Below, piece by piece: positions 1-7,602 of a stretch of DNA of 34,299 bases. The notes below the pieces were generated by a model. It did not search any database, had not been told where the DNA came from, and saw nothing but the letters and a program-made list of their open reading frames with translations. The DNA comes from Candidatus Thorarchaeota archaeon (GTDB lineage Archaea > Asgardarchaeota > Thorarchaeia > Thorarchaeales > Thorarchaeaceae): contig PRDI01000022.1 of NCBI GenBank assembly GCA_003345595.1, positions 1-34,299 on the forward strand, read 5' to 3'. A program made the translations under genes and the position numbers. The stretch's first letter is position 1. Each line of letters starts with the position of its first letter.

Positions 1-227
1 CATCATGACTCATGATCAGTCGTTCAGACATGTGCCGAACATTGAAGTCATAGATCCGTGCTCGACCTAGTGGGCGCAGTTGCGTACTTGACATAGCTGC
101 CTACTGTTCCACATTGAGGCGCCTCCTCTTCTTGCGTGTACTCGAAACCCAGCATAAGATGAGGCTTCTCACCACCTAGGTCATCATTCCGGTAAGAATC
201 GTTGCGTAGACAAGGAGTGAATTGACG

Positions 228-272
228 CTACAATGGCAGCAAGGATACCATTGTAGGACTCTGGGGTTCCCC
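228..272 (+). other. Hairpin pair
   Basis: A perfect 9-bp inverted repeat (228-236 with 248-256, loop 237-247) is followed six bases later by GGGGTTCCCC. Neither is followed by a T-run, so an archaeal terminator is not clearly indicated. It lies about 20 bp before tRNA-like repeat 1. Function unknown. Confidence 0.4.
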
Positions 273-288
273 TTTCGTCCCGCAGGAC

Positions 289-341
289 TCATGACCCTGA
301 GATCGGTCGTTCAAACCGCCCCCCGCTACCACTTCTTCCTC
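289..341 (+). repeat. tRNA-3'-end-like repeat, copy 1
   Basis: Contains CATGACCCTGAGATC (a variable-loop-like stretch), then GGTCG-TTCAAAC-CGCCC as a T arm with one mismatch, then CCCGCT-ACCA. The tail is pyrimidine-rich, as in the other copies. No 5' tRNA half is found upstream, so this is not a tRNA gene. Confidence 0.7.
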
Positions 342-487
342 TGATGCCATGGTTATCTCGTATTGCACCACTTTAGGACTTCTTGGGAAGAATTCATTAG
401 CAGATTACACGATTCATAGTGAGTTCCCCTCGATGGTTGTTGGAGTATCTCTGAGGTTGTGGAGGATAAGTTCAATGAGGATTCGGA

Positions 488-775
488 GTGAAGATACTGT
501 TGACAAAACATGAGTATCACATTGGAAAGGCGGAAGTTGTCCGTAGCATTGGCATCGGGCTGACTTCAGGGGGAATCTCTGCGATAGTTATGGACATCAT
601 CGGTTTTGTTCTACTTCGTGGCCTGCCTGCGGATATATATGTGGAAATATACGAGGCCTTGCTTCGTCAATTCGTCGCTTTTCTATTCGTTGGTACTGTG
701 ATGTTGATACTTGGAATTGCTATCTTGAAGCAAGTAGGATTCAAGGAAGAATCAAAAGATGTAGTGTCTGTTTAG
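488..775 (+). CDS. Small two-helix membrane protein, hypothetical
   Basis: This is a 95-residue protein starting at GTG 488, with a weak GAGG about 8 bases upstream. It has a basic N-terminus, a hydrophobic helix around residues 20-45 and a second helix around 62-82, ending in a charged tail. That arrangement fits a small double-spanning membrane protein. I recognise no family. It is followed after 58 bp by a truncated membrane-protein paralog on the same strand; the two show no obvious sequence relation. Codon use looks like that of neighbouring genes, which is the main reason for calling it real. Confidence 0.5.
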   Translation: MKILLTKHEYHIGKAEVVRSIGIGLTSGGISAIVMDIIGFVLLRGLPADIYVEIYEALLRQFVAFLFVGTVMLILGIAILKQVGFKEESKDVVSV

Positions 776-833
776 TGGTAGGAAAGGGCGCATCGAGATT
801 GGTTCTGATATGAAGAGAGAGTAGGGATGTATC

Positions 834-1088
834 ATGACCGGGCGCTGGCAGAGGTGTAATGACGACCTTGGAACCGTCGTGATGACGATGTTGGTCATGT
901 GGATCCCCTCCGTGTTTTTCCTATCCCTTCTTGGCCAGCCCATAGTCTTCTCTGAGATCATAGTCCTTTCGTTGTTCAACGCGTGGACTGGCTGGACAAC
1001 AAAGAGGAGGTGGCGTACTCTCGTGCTCACCGTATGCACCTATGATATATATGAAGAGCAAGAATCCGTTAAGCAGTGGAACAATTGA
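834..1088 (+). pseudogene. Truncated paralog of the NWTAN membrane-protein family
   Basis: Residues ~37-70 (IVFSEIIVLSLFNAWTGW, then a basic stretch and TLVLTVCT) match the N-terminal two-helix part of the intact genes at 18296 and 32363 (IVFELLILASLNARTGW and RLVLMVCT in the first). The match stops after VCT and the large extracellular domain carrying the NWTAN motif is absent. The frame runs 13 bp into the oxidoreductase gene starting at 1076, and the TATA box of that gene lies inside this remnant. I read it as a 3'-truncated copy, perhaps cut when the downstream gene arrived. A short expressed protein starting at ATG 882 cannot be excluded. Confidence 0.55.
1044..1053 (+). promoter_or_regulatory. 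TATA box of the F420-type oxidoreductase gene
   Basis: GATATATATG is centred about 27 bp before the GTG at 1076. This is the archaeal TATA-to-start spacing, so the transcript is probably leaderless. No Shine-Dalgarno is seen before that GTG, which agrees. Confidence 0.55.
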
Positions 1089-2068
1089 AAGTCAGTCTCC
1101 ATATCGAACCTCACGTAGGATATACCTACGATGATATAGTCACTTTGGCAAAAGCGGCAGAAGCGGCTGGATTCTACCGATTCACGGTGTCAGACCATTT
1201 CTTTGGATGGATTGAAGGAACAGAGATCCCCTGCTACGAGGCTTGGACGACCATTGCATTGTTGACACCACAGACAGAGAGAATGCTTCTTGGTACACAG
1301 GTCAGTTGCCAGTCCTACAGGAATCCAGCTCTTCTCGCAAAGATAGTAGCGAACTTGGATAATGCCTCGAATGGAAGAATGGACTTGGGCATTGGGGCCG
1401 GGTGGAAGGCCGGTGAGTACGAGGCCTATGGGTACGCATTTCCTTCGTCAAAGACCAGGATTCTCCAGCTCAGAGAGGCGCTGCAGATTATCAATCTTCT
1501 CTGGACTGAAGAAAGGCCCAGCTTCGAGGGAGAGTTCTATAGAATCAGAGAAACGTTGTTCCAACCAAAGCCTGTGCAAAAGCCACGTGTTCCGATATGG
1601 ATTGGCACAAAGACTCTCAAAGCACCTATGATAGAAGAAACAGCAGCGAGATATGCAGACGGATTGGATTACGTGGATGCGTCGCCAGCAGACTATGCTC
1701 AGAAAAAGGAACGCATGAAGACCATGTGTGAAAAGGTTGGGCGTGACTTTGATGAGATGAGATGGTCAGTAGGAAAGACGGCTGTTGTTCTCGGAGAAGA
1801 TGAGGACGATTTTCAGAATAAGAAAGAAACAGTCCTGAAACAAGAGTGGCTAGAGAAGAAGCTCACAGAACCAATGAAGCAGGCATGGCTAGAGCACGCT
1901 TGCGCTCAAGAGATAGCTGGACCTCCGGATGTCGTAGTTGAGAGCCTGTCCAAATTCAGGAATCTTGCGGACATAGTGAATCTCTGCCTCCCATTCGTTG
2001 GCGACTTGCGACGCAATGGACTCAATACAATTAGGATTCTGAAAGAGCGTGTGCTGCCAAGGCTCTGA
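1076..2068 (+). CDS. LLM-class F420-dependent oxidoreductase
   Basis: This 330-residue protein belongs to the luciferase-like monooxygenase (LLM) superfamily, TIM-barrel flavin/F420 enzymes. The N-terminal strand and following helix (SLHIEPHVGYTYDDIVTLAKAA), the VSDHFFGW segment, the LLGTQVSCQSYRNPALLAK segment and the GRMDLGIGAGW motif near residue 100 are typical of archaeal and actinobacterial F420-dependent members, as is PRVPIWIGT near residue 170. Members transfer hydride from reduced F420 to varied small substrates; the substrate here cannot be told. Length is normal. The start is GTG 1076, chosen because the domain begins immediately and a TATA box sits 27 bp upstream. It is monocistronic and converges on the gene ending at 2133. 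Confidence is high for the family and low for the cofactor beyond analogy. Confidence 0.88.
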   Translation: MEQLKVSLHIEPHVGYTYDDIVTLAKAAEAAGFYRFTVSDHFFGWIEGTEIPCYEAWTTIALLTPQTERMLLGTQVSCQSYRNPALLAKIVANLDNASNGRMDLGIGAGWKAGEYEAYGYAFPSSKTRILQLREALQIINLLWTEERPSFEGEFYRIRETLFQPKPVQKPRVPIWIGTKTLKAPMIEETAARYADGLDYVDASPADYAQKKERMKTMCEKVGRDFDEMRWSVGKTAVVLGEDEDDFQNKKETVLKQEWLEKKLTEPMKQAWLEHACAQEIAGPPDVVVESLSKFRNLADIVNLCLPFVGDLRRNGLNTIRILKERVLPRL

Positions 2069-2132
2069 CGGCCCGCTGCCTCTTCTTATCACATCTTTGC
2101 AGATTCTCTGGAGCTGTTTCTCAGTAGCAGGA

Positions 2133-2510
2133 CTATCCTCTTCCCAAGTCGAGGAATCTCCCATCCATTACACGAGCGATGTACTGGCGCCCTCTCATCA
2201 CCCATATGATCTGATGGCCCTCTTTTGCCAGTTGAGCCCATCGTGATTCCTTATTGGGGTTCTGCTCAATGAAAGTCAGCCCATCTATCTCAACAGATCT
2301 CAGCTTGCTCTTCGAGGTCTTCTTGATCAAGTAGGTCGCTCCGTCGACCTCGACAGAATCGCGCCTCTCAAAGATGGCTGTGTAGACGTTGAGGGCGGTC
2401 TCTCTCAGGTCCTCCGACATCCCGTGATTCTCCAGATACTGATTGGAACCCAATGTGACATATAGGTTCGCATATCGAGGCTTCTGCGGCAAGTATCCAG
2501 CAGAGGTCAT
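2133..2510 (-). CDS. Hypothetical soluble protein (~125 aa)
   Basis: Coding on the minus strand looks genuine. The protein has regular alternation of strands and helices, for example YANLYVTLGSNQYLENHGM, an ETALNVYTAIFERRDSVEVDG segment, and a C-terminal IIWVMRGRQYIARVMDG strand pair. I chose ATG 2510; an in-frame ATG at 2540 would add ten residues encoded by tRNA-like repeat copy 2, which overlaps this 5' end. No membrane segment or metal motif is visible and I recognise no family. It is convergent with the oxidoreductase gene, leaving a 64-bp gap. Confidence 0.6.
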   Translation of the reverse strand: MTSAGYLPQKPRYANLYVTLGSNQYLENHGMSEDLRETALNVYTAIFERRDSVEVDGATYLIKKTSKSKLRSVEIDGLTFIEQNPNKESRWAQLAKEGHQIIWVMRGRQYIARVMDGRFLDLGRG

Positions 2511-2558
2511 GACCTGAGATTGACCGCTCAAATTGACCACCCGCTACCACTCTTCTTC
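2507..2558 (+). repeat. tRNA-3'-end-like repeat, copy 2
   Basis: TCATGACCTGAGAT is followed by a diverged T arm (GACCG-CTCAAAT-TGACC, poorly paired), then ACCCGCT (seven acceptor-like bases), A, and CCA. Spacing after the T arm is exactly that of a tRNA 3' end. It overlaps the 5' end of the minus-strand gene at 2133-2510 and lies 174 bp after the stop of the CPBP gene. Confidence 0.6.
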
Positions 2559-2731
2559 GGCAAGTATCGAGAACGCTCAGACGCACAGCGCTGAACTTCC
2601 AGAATCGTCGCCTGCCGTTTGTAGGTGCGACTTCTATCGGGGATACTCAGAACCGTGCCGGTAGTCGACACGTTCGCAGGTTCCGCATTCTACGGCCGAG
2701 CCCGATGAGCCACTACTTCGCGCGATTAGGA

Positions 2732-3643
2732 CTACAGAGCACCGAATACTGCGATGAAGGCGAGCATGTCTGCAATTGCGTGAGAGAGCACAGCTCCCCA
2801 GATACTGTCCGACTTCTGGATTGTGTACCCCCATAGAAGGCCGTAGACCAATGCAATCAAGAGCAGAGTCACGAGCGCAACAGGTCCCATGAGTGGCAGC
2901 AGTGGTGCATGGAAAGCCGAGAAGACAAGGGATGTGAAAACAAGGGACGCTCTGGGTCCGAACAGAACCTCATACTTTCTAAGAAAAAGTCCACGGATAA
3001 TCAGCTCCTCCATGAAGCTGTTTGAGAATGCGAATATGAGCATCCATGGAATCCAACCAACCAGTATGTCGATTCCTACGCTTATGGCGAAGCCACCCAT
3101 TACAGCGAAATGCACCAGTTCTACAGGAACAGCCACGAATCCAAGTAGAAGCCCCTTCACCGGCTTCCCGCCTGTCAGATAGAGCGAGTGAAGACTGTCT
3201 TTGGCCGCCAGCATCAATACAATGACAGTCAACACAATCGGCAACGTTTCGGCGAACTTCGCAACTGCAGATCCCGTTGGAGAATCGACTGTAAGACCCG
3301 GAATCAGTTCGTACCAGCCGCCGAAGAGCCAGGCAAACAGAAATCCGAGGGCTACTGCGGTGAATGAGTATGCTATTCTGGAGTAGATTCGTGGAGCTCT
3401 TCGGTAGAGAACGAGTGCTACAACAAAAAGACCAGTAGGCACGATTATCTTGGCTATCAGCCTCGCAGTGGCGTCCATGAAGTAGTTGTACCCAGCAATC
3501 GTATAGACCAAGATGCTCGTCACGAATAGCAGTACGAAAAGAATGATGCGTGCCCCAAGACCACGTGTGGCCAGCATTGTCGCGCTCACACTGTCTGGAG
3601 TCTTATCACTCGTGGTCGAACCCTCTGACATTCTTCGTTTCAC
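2732..3643 (-). CDS. CPBP family intramembrane metalloprotease
   Basis: This is a 303-residue polytopic membrane protein with about eight hydrophobic helices. It carries the three CPBP (CAAX protease and bacteriocin-processing, Abi) motifs: E212-E213-L-I-I-R217 (EExxxR), FSAFH with H245 (FxxxH), and HAIAD with H288. These residues form the glutamate/histidine active site inside the membrane in Rce1-like enzymes. Family roles range from prenyl-protein processing to cleavage of membrane regulators; the substrate here is unknown. The start is GTG 3643, or ATG 3631 four codons later. A hydrophilic Ser/Thr-rich N-terminus of about 25 residues precedes the first helix. A second CPBP domain occurs in the fusion gene at 25217. 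Confidence 0.88.
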   Translation of the reverse strand: MKRRMSEGSTTSDKTPDSVSATMLATRGLGARIILFVLLFVTSILVYTIAGYNYFMDATARLIAKIIVPTGLFVVALVLYRRAPRIYSRIAYSFTAVALGFLFAWLFGGWYELIPGLTVDSPTGSAVAKFAETLPIVLTVIVLMLAAKDSLHSLYLTGGKPVKGLLLGFVAVPVELVHFAVMGGFAISVGIDILVGWIPWMLIFAFSNSFMEELIIRGLFLRKYEVLFGPRASLVFTSLVFSAFHAPLLPLMGPVALVTLLLIALVYGLLWGYTIQKSDSIWGAVLSHAIADMLAFIAVFGAL

Positions 3644-3841
3644 CTGGCTTCATGAATGGATCCTGTACTAAACCTTCGACTCGCAATGCCATCTACTTAT
3701 CATCTCCGGTTCACTGCATATCCTTCCTGATCTCTTTGGTTGATGCATGCGAAGCAAGGTTTGTTCGATTCTATCCGTCACCAGTGATTATAATGTCCCC
3801 AAGAACTCATACGCTTGGCTTATTGCGAGCTTAGGAGTGAA

Positions 3842-4011
3842 ACCGTTCATTGTGAGTTGGACAAAGTTGGACACAGGAGTCTTAGTCCTCCCAGAAACGG
3901 CACTGGGGTCGTACTCCTTGGGGCTGGAATGTGCCGAGTCAGCCTCAAAGAAACGTCTGATTCGAGCTATTTAAGCCCCCACTCGAAAGTGTCCAGGATT
4001 GTCCAACTTCT
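3842..4011 (+). repeat. Terminal-inverted-repeat element, copy A (MITE or structured RNA)
   Basis: The ends are a perfect 10-bp inverted repeat, AGTTGGACAA at 3855-3864 and TTGTCCAACT at 3999-4008. Inside it the heptamer TTGGACA is repeated after three bases, and GGACAC pairs with GTGTCC near the right end. Two nested hairpins follow: AGGAGT/ACTCCT (3875-3880, 3913-3918) enclosing CCCAG/CTGGG (3890-3894, 3903-3907), then GAGTCAG/CTGATTC (3936-3942, 3957-3963). A second copy lies at 33848-34015; the first ~75 bases are nearly identical and the rest more diverged. Similarity extends about 12 bp left of the inverted repeat. No transposase is present. It is either a miniature transposable element or a duplicated structured RNA. 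Confidence 0.7.
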
Positions 4012-4025
4012 ACGCAGCTGTTGCA

Positions 4026-4074
4026 TACCCTGAGATCCGTCGTTCAAATCGACCCCCGCTACCATCTTCTTTCC
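4026..4074 (+). repeat. tRNA-3'-end-like repeat, copy 3
   Basis: TACCCTGAGATC-CGTCG-TTCAAAT-CGACC-CCCGCT-ACCA followed by TCTTCTTTCC. The T loop is the canonical TTCAAAT, and four of five T-stem pairs form. The acceptor-like part is one base short of seven. It begins 15 bp after the right end of the inverted-repeat element. Confidence 0.7.
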
Positions 4075-4275
4075 AACTATCGCTTCCTGCGGCCATTCGT
4101 GAACCTAGTTCACAGACGAGATTTTCTAAGACTCGGTCCGGTCATGGAGGAGAGGGGTCACCAAGTGAAATGAGTATGGAAACTATGGACCCTATGGCCG
4201 GTCAGTTGATGAATCACGCAGAAGATATATGGATGAGCTTCATTATTGACAAGCGGTTTCCCGAGGGGATTGAAC

Positions 4276-5694
4276 GTGAGAGCCGCACCATTTGTCATTA
4301 TGGTTCTACTTGTGACTTTCCTGACAGTCACGTCCGGGCCGGCGTACTCGACAGAGAAGGATGGCCAAGGTGCAGTCAATGGTGAAACGACGCACACAGC
4401 TGTGACCGCTGGAATCTTGGCCCCACATACGCCCATCAACATAGCCTCTGATGTCGACTTTGCGGACCAAGGATGGCCCGGAAACGGAACCGAGGCGGCC
4501 CCATACGTGATAGAGGGGCTCAATATAACGTCCACAGAGGTGTGCATCAACATCTCAAGCGTGACTGTCCGCTTCGAGATCAGAGACTGTTTCATATCGT
4601 CTCCGGACACATCCTTGAATGATGGGATATACATCGATGGCGGGGACTATTGCTCGATCTCAGGCTGCATTGTTCAGTCACACTTGTCTGGTTTCCACCT
4701 GAACGACTCCCTAAAGTGCAAGCTGACCGGCAACAATGCAAGGGGCAACTCAGAGAGTGGTTTCTATCTGTATTATTCCGGCTTTCCTACACTGACCAAC
4801 AACACTGCGACCGGTAACTCAGGGAGTGGTTTCTATCTGGACTTTTGTACGGCCCTCTGCACGCTTGCAGGCAACAATGCGACCGGCAACTCAGGGAACG
4901 GTTTCTATCTGAATCATTGTGGCAGTAGCATGCTGACCAACAACACTGCGACTGGTAATGCAATCGACGGCTTCGTTCTATACATCCATGGTGGCAATGT
5001 GCTGAGCGACAACACCGCAAACGGCAACGCGGTGAACGGTTTCTATCTGGAAAAGTGGTTGTATGGTGACAGTACGCTGACCGACAATACTGCGACCGGC
5101 AACTCAGAATATGGTGTTCTTCTGGGCCCGAATTCTTCAGGGGATGTCATTTTCCTTAATGTGATCGGACCAAACGGTGTGGCGAATGCTCGGGATCGTG
5201 GATCGGCCAACAAATGGGATGATGATGTGTCATTGGGTAACTACTGGAGCGACTACAACGGTACGGGCGTCTATCCTATCCCTGGAACCGCGGGCAGTGT
5301 GGACAGGTTCCCGTCCAGTATTGAGCCGTCCATCAACCACCCAACGGATATGGAGTATGAAGAAGGCAGCACTGGTCACTCAATCAATTGGACCCCTTCG
5401 TGCCTCCATCCAGACCGATATGAAGTGTACAGAAATGATTCTTTGATAGCCTCTAGTGACTGGGATGGCTCTGACATCACGGTGAGTGTGGACGGTTTCA
5501 CTGCTGGGACGTACAGCTACACCATCATGGTGTTGGATGTCAATGGGTACTTTGCAACTGATGCAGTGATTGTCACTGTGCAGGCGTCAACTACAACAGG
5601 GTTTGACCCAATGATACTGCTTGTGGTTGCCGGTGTCGGGGCAGTCATCGTTGTCATCATCTTGGCGATTGGCCTTAGAAAGAGAAAGGTGTGA
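4276..5694 (+). CDS. NosD-like parallel beta-helix surface protein
   Basis: I place the start at GTG 4276, six bases after GAGGGG. It encodes about 472 residues: a signal peptide (MRAAPFVIMVLLVTFLTV), a right-handed beta-helix of the NosD/carbohydrate-binding type, a beta-sandwich-like domain after about residue 350, and a C-terminal transmembrane helix followed by RKRKV. The helix is built from ~22-residue turns of the type LTNNTATGNSGSGFYL, with six or seven clear turns between 4725 and 5130. The protein is rich in Asn-X-Ser/Thr sequons, as expected for an archaeal cell-surface glycoprotein. The domain usually binds or acts on polysaccharide; no catalytic residues can be assigned. An upstream in-frame TTG at 4246 is a less likely start. 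Confidence 0.82.
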   Translation: MRAAPFVIMVLLVTFLTVTSGPAYSTEKDGQGAVNGETTHTAVTAGILAPHTPINIASDVDFADQGWPGNGTEAAPYVIEGLNITSTEVCINISSVTVRFEIRDCFISSPDTSLNDGIYIDGGDYCSISGCIVQSHLSGFHLNDSLKCKLTGNNARGNSESGFYLYYSGFPTLTNNTATGNSGSGFYLDFCTALCTLAGNNATGNSGNGFYLNHCGSSMLTNNTATGNAIDGFVLYIHGGNVLSDNTANGNAVNGFYLEKWLYGDSTLTDNTATGNSEYGVLLGPNSSGDVIFLNVIGPNGVANARDRGSANKWDDDVSLGNYWSDYNGTGVYPIPGTAGSVDRFPSSIEPSINHPTDMEYEEGSTGHSINWTPSCLHPDRYEVYRNDSLIASSDWDGSDITVSVDGFTAGTYSYTIMVLDVNGYFATDAVIVTVQASTTTGFDPMILLVVAGVGAVIVVIILAIGLRKRKV

Positions 5695-5725
5695 GAGCGA
5701 ACGACAGAAGAAAAGTGAGCTGGCA

Positions 5726-5773
5726 ATCCTGGGATCGGTCGTTCAGATCGACCCCTCGCTACCATCTTCCTAT
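5726..5773 (+). repeat. tRNA-3'-end-like repeat, copy 4
   Basis: GGGATC, T arm GGTCG-TTCAGAT-CGACC (all five pairs), then CCTCGCT (exactly seven acceptor-like bases), A, CCA and TCTTCC. This is the most tRNA-like copy. It sits between convergent genes, 15 bp after the stop of the small minus-strand frame ending at 5788. Confidence 0.75.
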
Positions 5774-5787
5774 GGTTTTCCTTTGAA

Positions 5788-5934
5788 CTACCGATGACCG
5801 ACGGTCCCAGTGACTCCACAGCAACCAAACACATAGACTCTGTCCTTGCCGATACTGGACAGGTCCAAGTTAGTGTCACATCTCGGACAGGCCACAGAGG
5901 TAGACACAATCTCTTGCAGGAGAGTGCCAATCAA
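5788..5934 (-). CDS. Possible 48-aa zinc-ribbon micro-protein
   Basis: On the minus strand, a frame opening at TTG 5934 with GAGG just upstream encodes 48 residues. They contain VACPRCDTNLDL and YVFGCCGVTG, that is a CxxC at residues 16-19 and a CC at 38-39, suggesting one zinc site. It begins 15 bp after the stop of the ABC permease gene at 5950 and is probably the last gene of that operon. No homolog family is recognised. An overlapping ATG frame (22 codons) is shorter and less protein-like. Confidence 0.4.
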   Translation of the reverse strand: MIGTLLQEIVSTSVACPRCDTNLDLSSIGKDRVYVFGCCGVTGTVGHR

Positions 5935-5949
5935 AACCTCGCTTCATCT

Positions 5950-7602
5950 TCACGCTAACTCTGAGTAGTTGAGTCTCATTGTGCCGAGAACAGCGATGAC
6001 CAGTCCGACCGTGAAACAAGGCACGCTCCCAAGAACTAAGGCAAGCTGGAAAGCGCCCTCTCTGATGGCAGCCACAGCCCCGAGGAGCATTGAGGCAATG
6101 ATTGTGATCATTGAGATGACGATTGTCACGACAGTGTTCACGGTGAAGGCGCTACTAGAACTACTGTCATATGAGGGATTGAGGGCAGTGATGCCGATGC
6201 CTACCCACAGACATCCTAAAGCGACAGTGTATACGTAGAGCATCGCAGAGAAGGTATCAGATAGTGACAAGTTCAGTAGCCCACCTGCAATTAGAGAGGG
6301 GACGAATGCATAGGGGATGGCAATCAACATGTATGAAACGACTCGTGCGGTGATAAACGTCCTCACCCCTGAAGGAGTGCTCTTCACTATCCAAAGCTGG
6401 TTTCTACTGTCAAAGAGACCGACTCCTCCAAAGATCACCCCTGCTAGCATGCCGAGCATCATACCCATGATGATGGGGGTGATGACTGGCAGCCACACCC
6501 GGTTTCCGACTGGGCCTCCAAGTGGTCCGAACGCCATCACTAGGGCCATCAGAACTGAGAGGAAGAAACCGTATGCTATCTTGGCTACATTCTGAAGTTT
6601 CCTAGTGTAGTCCTTGATAGATGTCACTAAGACCGTGCCGAAGTTCTGGCCAAGAAGACGCCTGAAGAATTTCAGGACGATATTGTCCGGACCAGCCTGA
6701 GCAATCTTCTTGAACCTTGGGCCAGCACCATAGGCAAATACTGAGTCAGCCGCTCGGAAGCCTCCAACGAACAAGAGAACGGTGAAGAGCAGGAGGAGAA
6801 CGATGTCGGCCATTGGACTCAATGAGAGCCAATATGCTTCAAGGTTCATCATAGATGATGCCGGGAGGTTTCCGGTGTAGACTGCAACCCAAGTAAGAAC
6901 ATCTGCACACCATGTTGAAGGGAACAATACCGATGCCTCTGTTCCCATCATCTGGGCAGTGCTTCCCATCCAATACATGACGCAGAATGCCGGGACTGCC
7001 ACAATTGGCACTACTCCCCAGCTCAGTGCCTTCCCGATGTCATCACCTCTTGGAGACTCGCCTATCTTTGCATGCAGCGCCGTGCTCAGGACATTCGAGA
7101 GCCAGATGGTCGAAACTGAGAACAGTATCAGGACAGTGATCATCAAGACTTGGCCGAGTACTGACACACCATATGCATAGGCGAAGGGATAGACAACTAG
7201 CGGCGCAAGGACAGCAACAAGAAGCCCTGTGACCGGCAGCTTGCCCAAGAAGGAACCAAGGAGAACATCGCGAGTCTGCACACCACTGCTGAACAGTATT
7301 TCCCACTGGTCCGTCTTGACATTGTCAAGACTGTTCGAGAGTGGAATGATCAGTACAAACAGCCAAACCGGGAGCATTATTGATCGCATGAATCCGGGAA
7401 GAGAAGTCGACACGAGTAGCCAGAAGGCATCACCGAACCTCGACAGGAGGAGTGAGAATACCAGGGGAAGGATGGCTAACGCCCAGAGGAGGACTGCCCC
7501 GACAAGGAGCAGATACAGGATCCAGCGGGCACGATGCAGTCTAGAGGTCCTGACAAGGAACTCTGCCTTTGCGATAGCCCACCACCGACCCCTCAAGCTC
7601 AC
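5950..7602 (-). CDS. ABC-2 type transporter permease
   Basis: This 550-residue integral membrane protein has about 12 hydrophobic helices and no large soluble domain, apart from a loop around residues 285-330 (RFKKIAQAGPDNIVLKFFRR). It follows the ATPase gene with a 4-bp overlap (start GTG inside the ATPase stop region), so the two are translationally coupled and form one exporter. The double-length permease, with two sets of six helices, is common in archaeal ABC-2 systems. Substrate is unknown; related systems export lipids, antibiotics or peptides. A Shine-Dalgarno GGAGGA lies within the last ATPase codons. Confidence 0.8.
   Translation of the reverse strand: MSLRGRWWAIAKAEFLVRTSRLHRARWILYLLLVGAVLLWALAILPLVFSLLLSRFGDAFWLLVSTSLPGFMRSIMLPVWLFVLIIPLSNSLDNVKTDQWEILFSSGVQTRDVLLGSFLGKLPVTGLLVAVLAPLVVYPFAYAYGVSVLGQVLMITVLILFSVSTIWLSNVLSTALHAKIGESPRGDDIGKALSWGVVPIVAVPAFCVMYWMGSTAQMMGTEASVLFPSTWCADVLTWVAVYTGNLPASSMMNLEAYWLSLSPMADIVLLLLFTVLLFVGGFRAADSVFAYGAGPRFKKIAQAGPDNIVLKFFRRLLGQNFGTVLVTSIKDYTRKLQNVAKIAYGFFLSVLMALVMAFGPLGGPVGNRVWLPVITPIIMGMMLGMLAGVIFGGVGLFDSRNQLWIVKSTPSGVRTFITARVVSYMLIAIPYAFVPSLIAGGLLNLSLSDTFSAMLYVYTVALGCLWVGIGITALNPSYDSSSSSAFTVNTVVTIVISMITIIASMLLGAVAAIREGAFQLALVLGSVPCFTVGLVIAVLGTMRLNYSELA

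Larger units (their letters stand above)
1..487. other. Intergenic region, no gene seen
   Basis: I see no convincing coding sequence on either strand. The stretch holds a perfect 9-bp stem (CTACAATGG at 228-236, CCATTGTAG at 248-256) with an 11-base loop, then a GGGG-TT-CCCC palindrome at 263-272, and then the first tRNA-3'-end-like repeat at 289-341. A gene entering from the left edge is not apparent. Confidence 0.6.
3644..4275. other. Intergenic region with two repeat elements
   Basis: No gene is supported here. Bases 3842-4011 are a terminal-inverted-repeat element and 4026-4074 a tRNA-like repeat. Open frames across 3747-4385 on the plus strand are not coding-like, because they run through both non-coding repeats. 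Nothing recognisable occurs in 3644-3841 or 4075-4275. Confidence 0.55.

Noticed and set aside
3999..4385. A 128-codon plus-strand frame.
   Set aside because: It runs through the inverted-repeat end and the tRNA-like repeat into the NosD signal-peptide region in another frame, and has no protein-like pattern.
5697..5764. Possible complete but shortened tRNA: AGCGA at 5697-5701 pairs with TCGCT at 5756-5760 in tRNA-like repeat 4.
   Set aside because: Only five pairs form, there is no D arm or clear anticodon arm, and the other seven copies have no matching 5' partner. Chance pairing is more likely.
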